Assembly: GCA_905250125.1 (NCBI GenBank)
Contig: CAJNOL010000132.1
Location: 124,001 to 188,000 of the forward strand
Source: Rotaria sordida
Lineage: Eukaryota; Rotifera; Eurotatoria; Philodinida; Philodinidae
Reading direction: 5' to 3'
DNA length: 64,000 nt
The position numbers were made by a program, and so were the translations under genes. The notes beneath the pieces were generated by a model. That model did no database searches. It saw only the letters and a program-made list of their open reading frames with translations, and had not been told where the DNA came from. How positions within the stretch are numbered: position 1 is the stretch's first letter; the number at the start of each line of letters is the position of its first letter. This document shows, one piece after another, positions 61,901 through 64,000 of the stretch.

Positions 61901-64000
61901 ATAATTTCACAGTATTAGTTTTTAATTTCGTGTGACCTTGAGATTTTCTCTAGACTATTTAATAAATTATAATCAATGTCTAATCAATTTCAAAGATTAG
62001 CAAAAAAATATTGTAATTGTCAGGTGTATTCAAACTTTTACAGTCGACGATCAGACTTGAATCAAATGATAATACTAATGTTTGAATATCTTTTTAATCA
62101 AATAGCACCATCCCTGCGAGATTAAAAAAGAAACACGATGTAGCTGCTGTTTCTAATCCCAGAGGAATTGTATCATTCAATCTATTAATGTATGACTTGT
62201 GGTCGTATATCGAAAACATCTCCCACTGTCTGTGATTAGCTGTTTCTAACATGTTTGTGGAGGAGTAGAGAGATCCACATGTCTACTTCAATACTTCTAC
62301 ACTCCCGTTAAATTGTGTTTCAGAAGAAAAGAGGTAATCAGATCTAATCTAAATTGTCAGAAACATTCAAAAAAAAATAAGACAAAAGAAGGTATTTCCT
62401 AATTAGTTAAGATAAATCTATTTTGAAGTTATATTTTCAAATACGCATTTCCATCCGAAATGAATCAAAAGACTTCTTCCATACGATAAAACTCAGCTTA
62501 AGTGCAGCATTTTATATATTAGGTTAACTTTCTTTATTCTAGAAAGAAAAGTGTTCCGATTTTAATTGTTTCACAATCTCAACATACAGTAAAGATGTTT
62601 AAAATATATATTTACTAAAAGAATTTTACTAAATTTTTGAACAATATACTACACAAAAAAAACTAATTATTCTATTTTGTTCGAATAAAATTTGGTCATC
62701 TTATGTCAATTTTCTTTGTATAGAACTACATTTAAATAAAATCATGTCACATGCTTCATATTTTTTATTTAAGTGCGTATTTTATAATAGCAAAGCAAAT
62801 GCGTTATTTTATATTGAAGATTACAGTGTCATGTGATCTGAAGTTCATCATTCAATTTTATTACGAGCTTCTGTCACCTTTTACTACGCTACTATACTCT
62901 TTAGTCATTTTAATCATGTTTTGTGTTGATGAATATTCTACAACTTCTCATCTTTCATTTTTTTAGTACCATGAGTTCATATTTCTTTTTACGACGGACT
63001 TTTTTTACCAGAGTATCAATTTATTTACAGTTCATATTATTACTAATTCTATGTTTTTTTCTTGTCTACAAGCACAAAGTGTTCATCAATCATATGGAAT
63101 GATACAATAAGAAAAAACCGTCGATCAAATCATAACAATGAAATAGAACCAAAAATTTCTTTATTTCATTGCATCTGAGAAAATCTATGCTGACTTGTGA
63201 ATAGGTCAAAATCGAGAACTTTAACATTTGAAAATTCATCAAATTGGTTCTATAAGCCATAAAATCTAGCAAAAAAACAAAGTTTTTCTGTATCCTTATA
63301 AGACAACTTTCGTGAATATCGACCACGTTAGTTTTAATAATTTACAGCTTCTCATTATATAAATAAGTAAATAACAAAAATTTTCTATAAATAAAATCCA
63401 GGCAACTTACATTTGTATGTTATGTCAAGTATATTTACAGAATTCAACAGAACAATCACTCAACTGATAACAATTATAATGAAAATCAATATTTGTTTGA
63501 AAAATGATGCCAAAATAATTCAACAAAGTCTTATCTTTCATATAGTTCTGATTTTTACTTTTAAGCTCTATATATTAGTTCTTATGGTGCACTGGAATAA
63601 ATTGCAAAGAAAATATTTAAAATGTAATGACCTTTTCGAGGTTGACGTAAGTTAGTTATTTATTTTGTTAAAATATCTGTTGCTGTAGTCGTACGCAGAT
63701 GTTCTATTTTTCATAAATCATGAGTTTTTTTCAAAGACCATGTGTGCAATAGTTTCTCAAAGTCTTGAACTCAAGGGAATGATTTTAAATGCAACATGAG
63801 GAAAACGACTTATTAAAACAGCATTAAAAATATACGCAGCATAAAATCAGATTTTGGAGTCTAGTGAGACTTAGACTGTATAATAGTGTCTTCATCAAAT
63901 TTCCTTCAGCCAAATAGGCTCAAAATTACGACGTAGTTAAGATCACGTAATAAAAAAACTTATTAAATAAAATAAGTGTGATTAATAAGAAATATTTTTC
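58963..64000. other. intergenic to window end, no gene recognised
   Basis: AT-rich, with only short ORFs lacking coding character on both strands. A short direct repeat around GACTACATAAATGC(G/T)GTGC occurs at about 60,140 and 60,551. No RNA gene or mobile element was identified. Confidence 0.4.

Noticed and set aside
1..64000. tRNA, rRNA, CRISPR or prokaryotic operon features
   Set aside because: No box A/box B pairs, rRNA motifs, regular spaced repeats or Shine-Dalgarno-led gene runs were seen; the split genes show eukaryotic nuclear DNA.

Overview
The window is AT-rich animal nuclear DNA. Genes are split by short GT-AG introns (often 50-80 bp) beside long introns that carry transposons, and codon choice is strongly AT-driven (Asn, Tyr, Lys, Ile, Gln and Ser rich). 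A complete teneurin gene fixes it as metazoan. The style (AT-rich, compact exons, piggyBac and mariner elements, a eukaryotic RRM protein carrying a mainly prokaryotic/phage domain, degraded gene copies) most resembles a rotifer, probably a bdelloid. That assignment is inference; nothing here names a species.

Layout. 0-1.5 kb: a three-exon C2H2-finger protein (+). 4.66-5.30 kb: a two-exon four-helix membrane protein (-). 8.0-8.6 kb: a decayed spermidine/thialysine-type N-acetyltransferase (+). 8.65-10.77 kb and about 11.95-14.48 kb: two multi-exon genes of unknown function (-). 17.93-18.63 kb: an intronless RRM-DUF4326 fusion protein (-). 24.2-48.5 kb: one teneurin gene (+), reconstructed as 26 exons whose phases all agree, giving 2,762 residues from the cytoplasmic N-terminus to the C-terminal domain. 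33.32-35.48 kb: a piggyBac element with an intact transposase ORF, matching terminal repeats and TTAA duplications, inside teneurin intron 12 in antisense. 52.3-54.5 kb: a two-exon orphan basic protein (+). 54.87-55.54 kb: a mariner relic (-). 56,303-56,312: a 10-N assembly gap. 58.18-58.96 kb: a two-exon cyclase-family (kynurenine formamidase-like) enzyme (+). 59-64 kb: no gene recognised.

Non-coding space is not uniform. At least six long imperfect inverted repeats (arms about 70-300 bp) lie in introns or between genes, and several share recognisable arm sequence, so they look like a foldback/MITE family. A second dispersed repeat family has copies near 37.7, 45.8 and 49.1 kb. Apart from teneurin with the transposon in its intron, the genes look like unrelated neighbours; there is no operon or functional cluster. 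The most unusual protein is the RRM-DUF4326 fusion. All exon joins were made by eye from splice consensus and reading phase.
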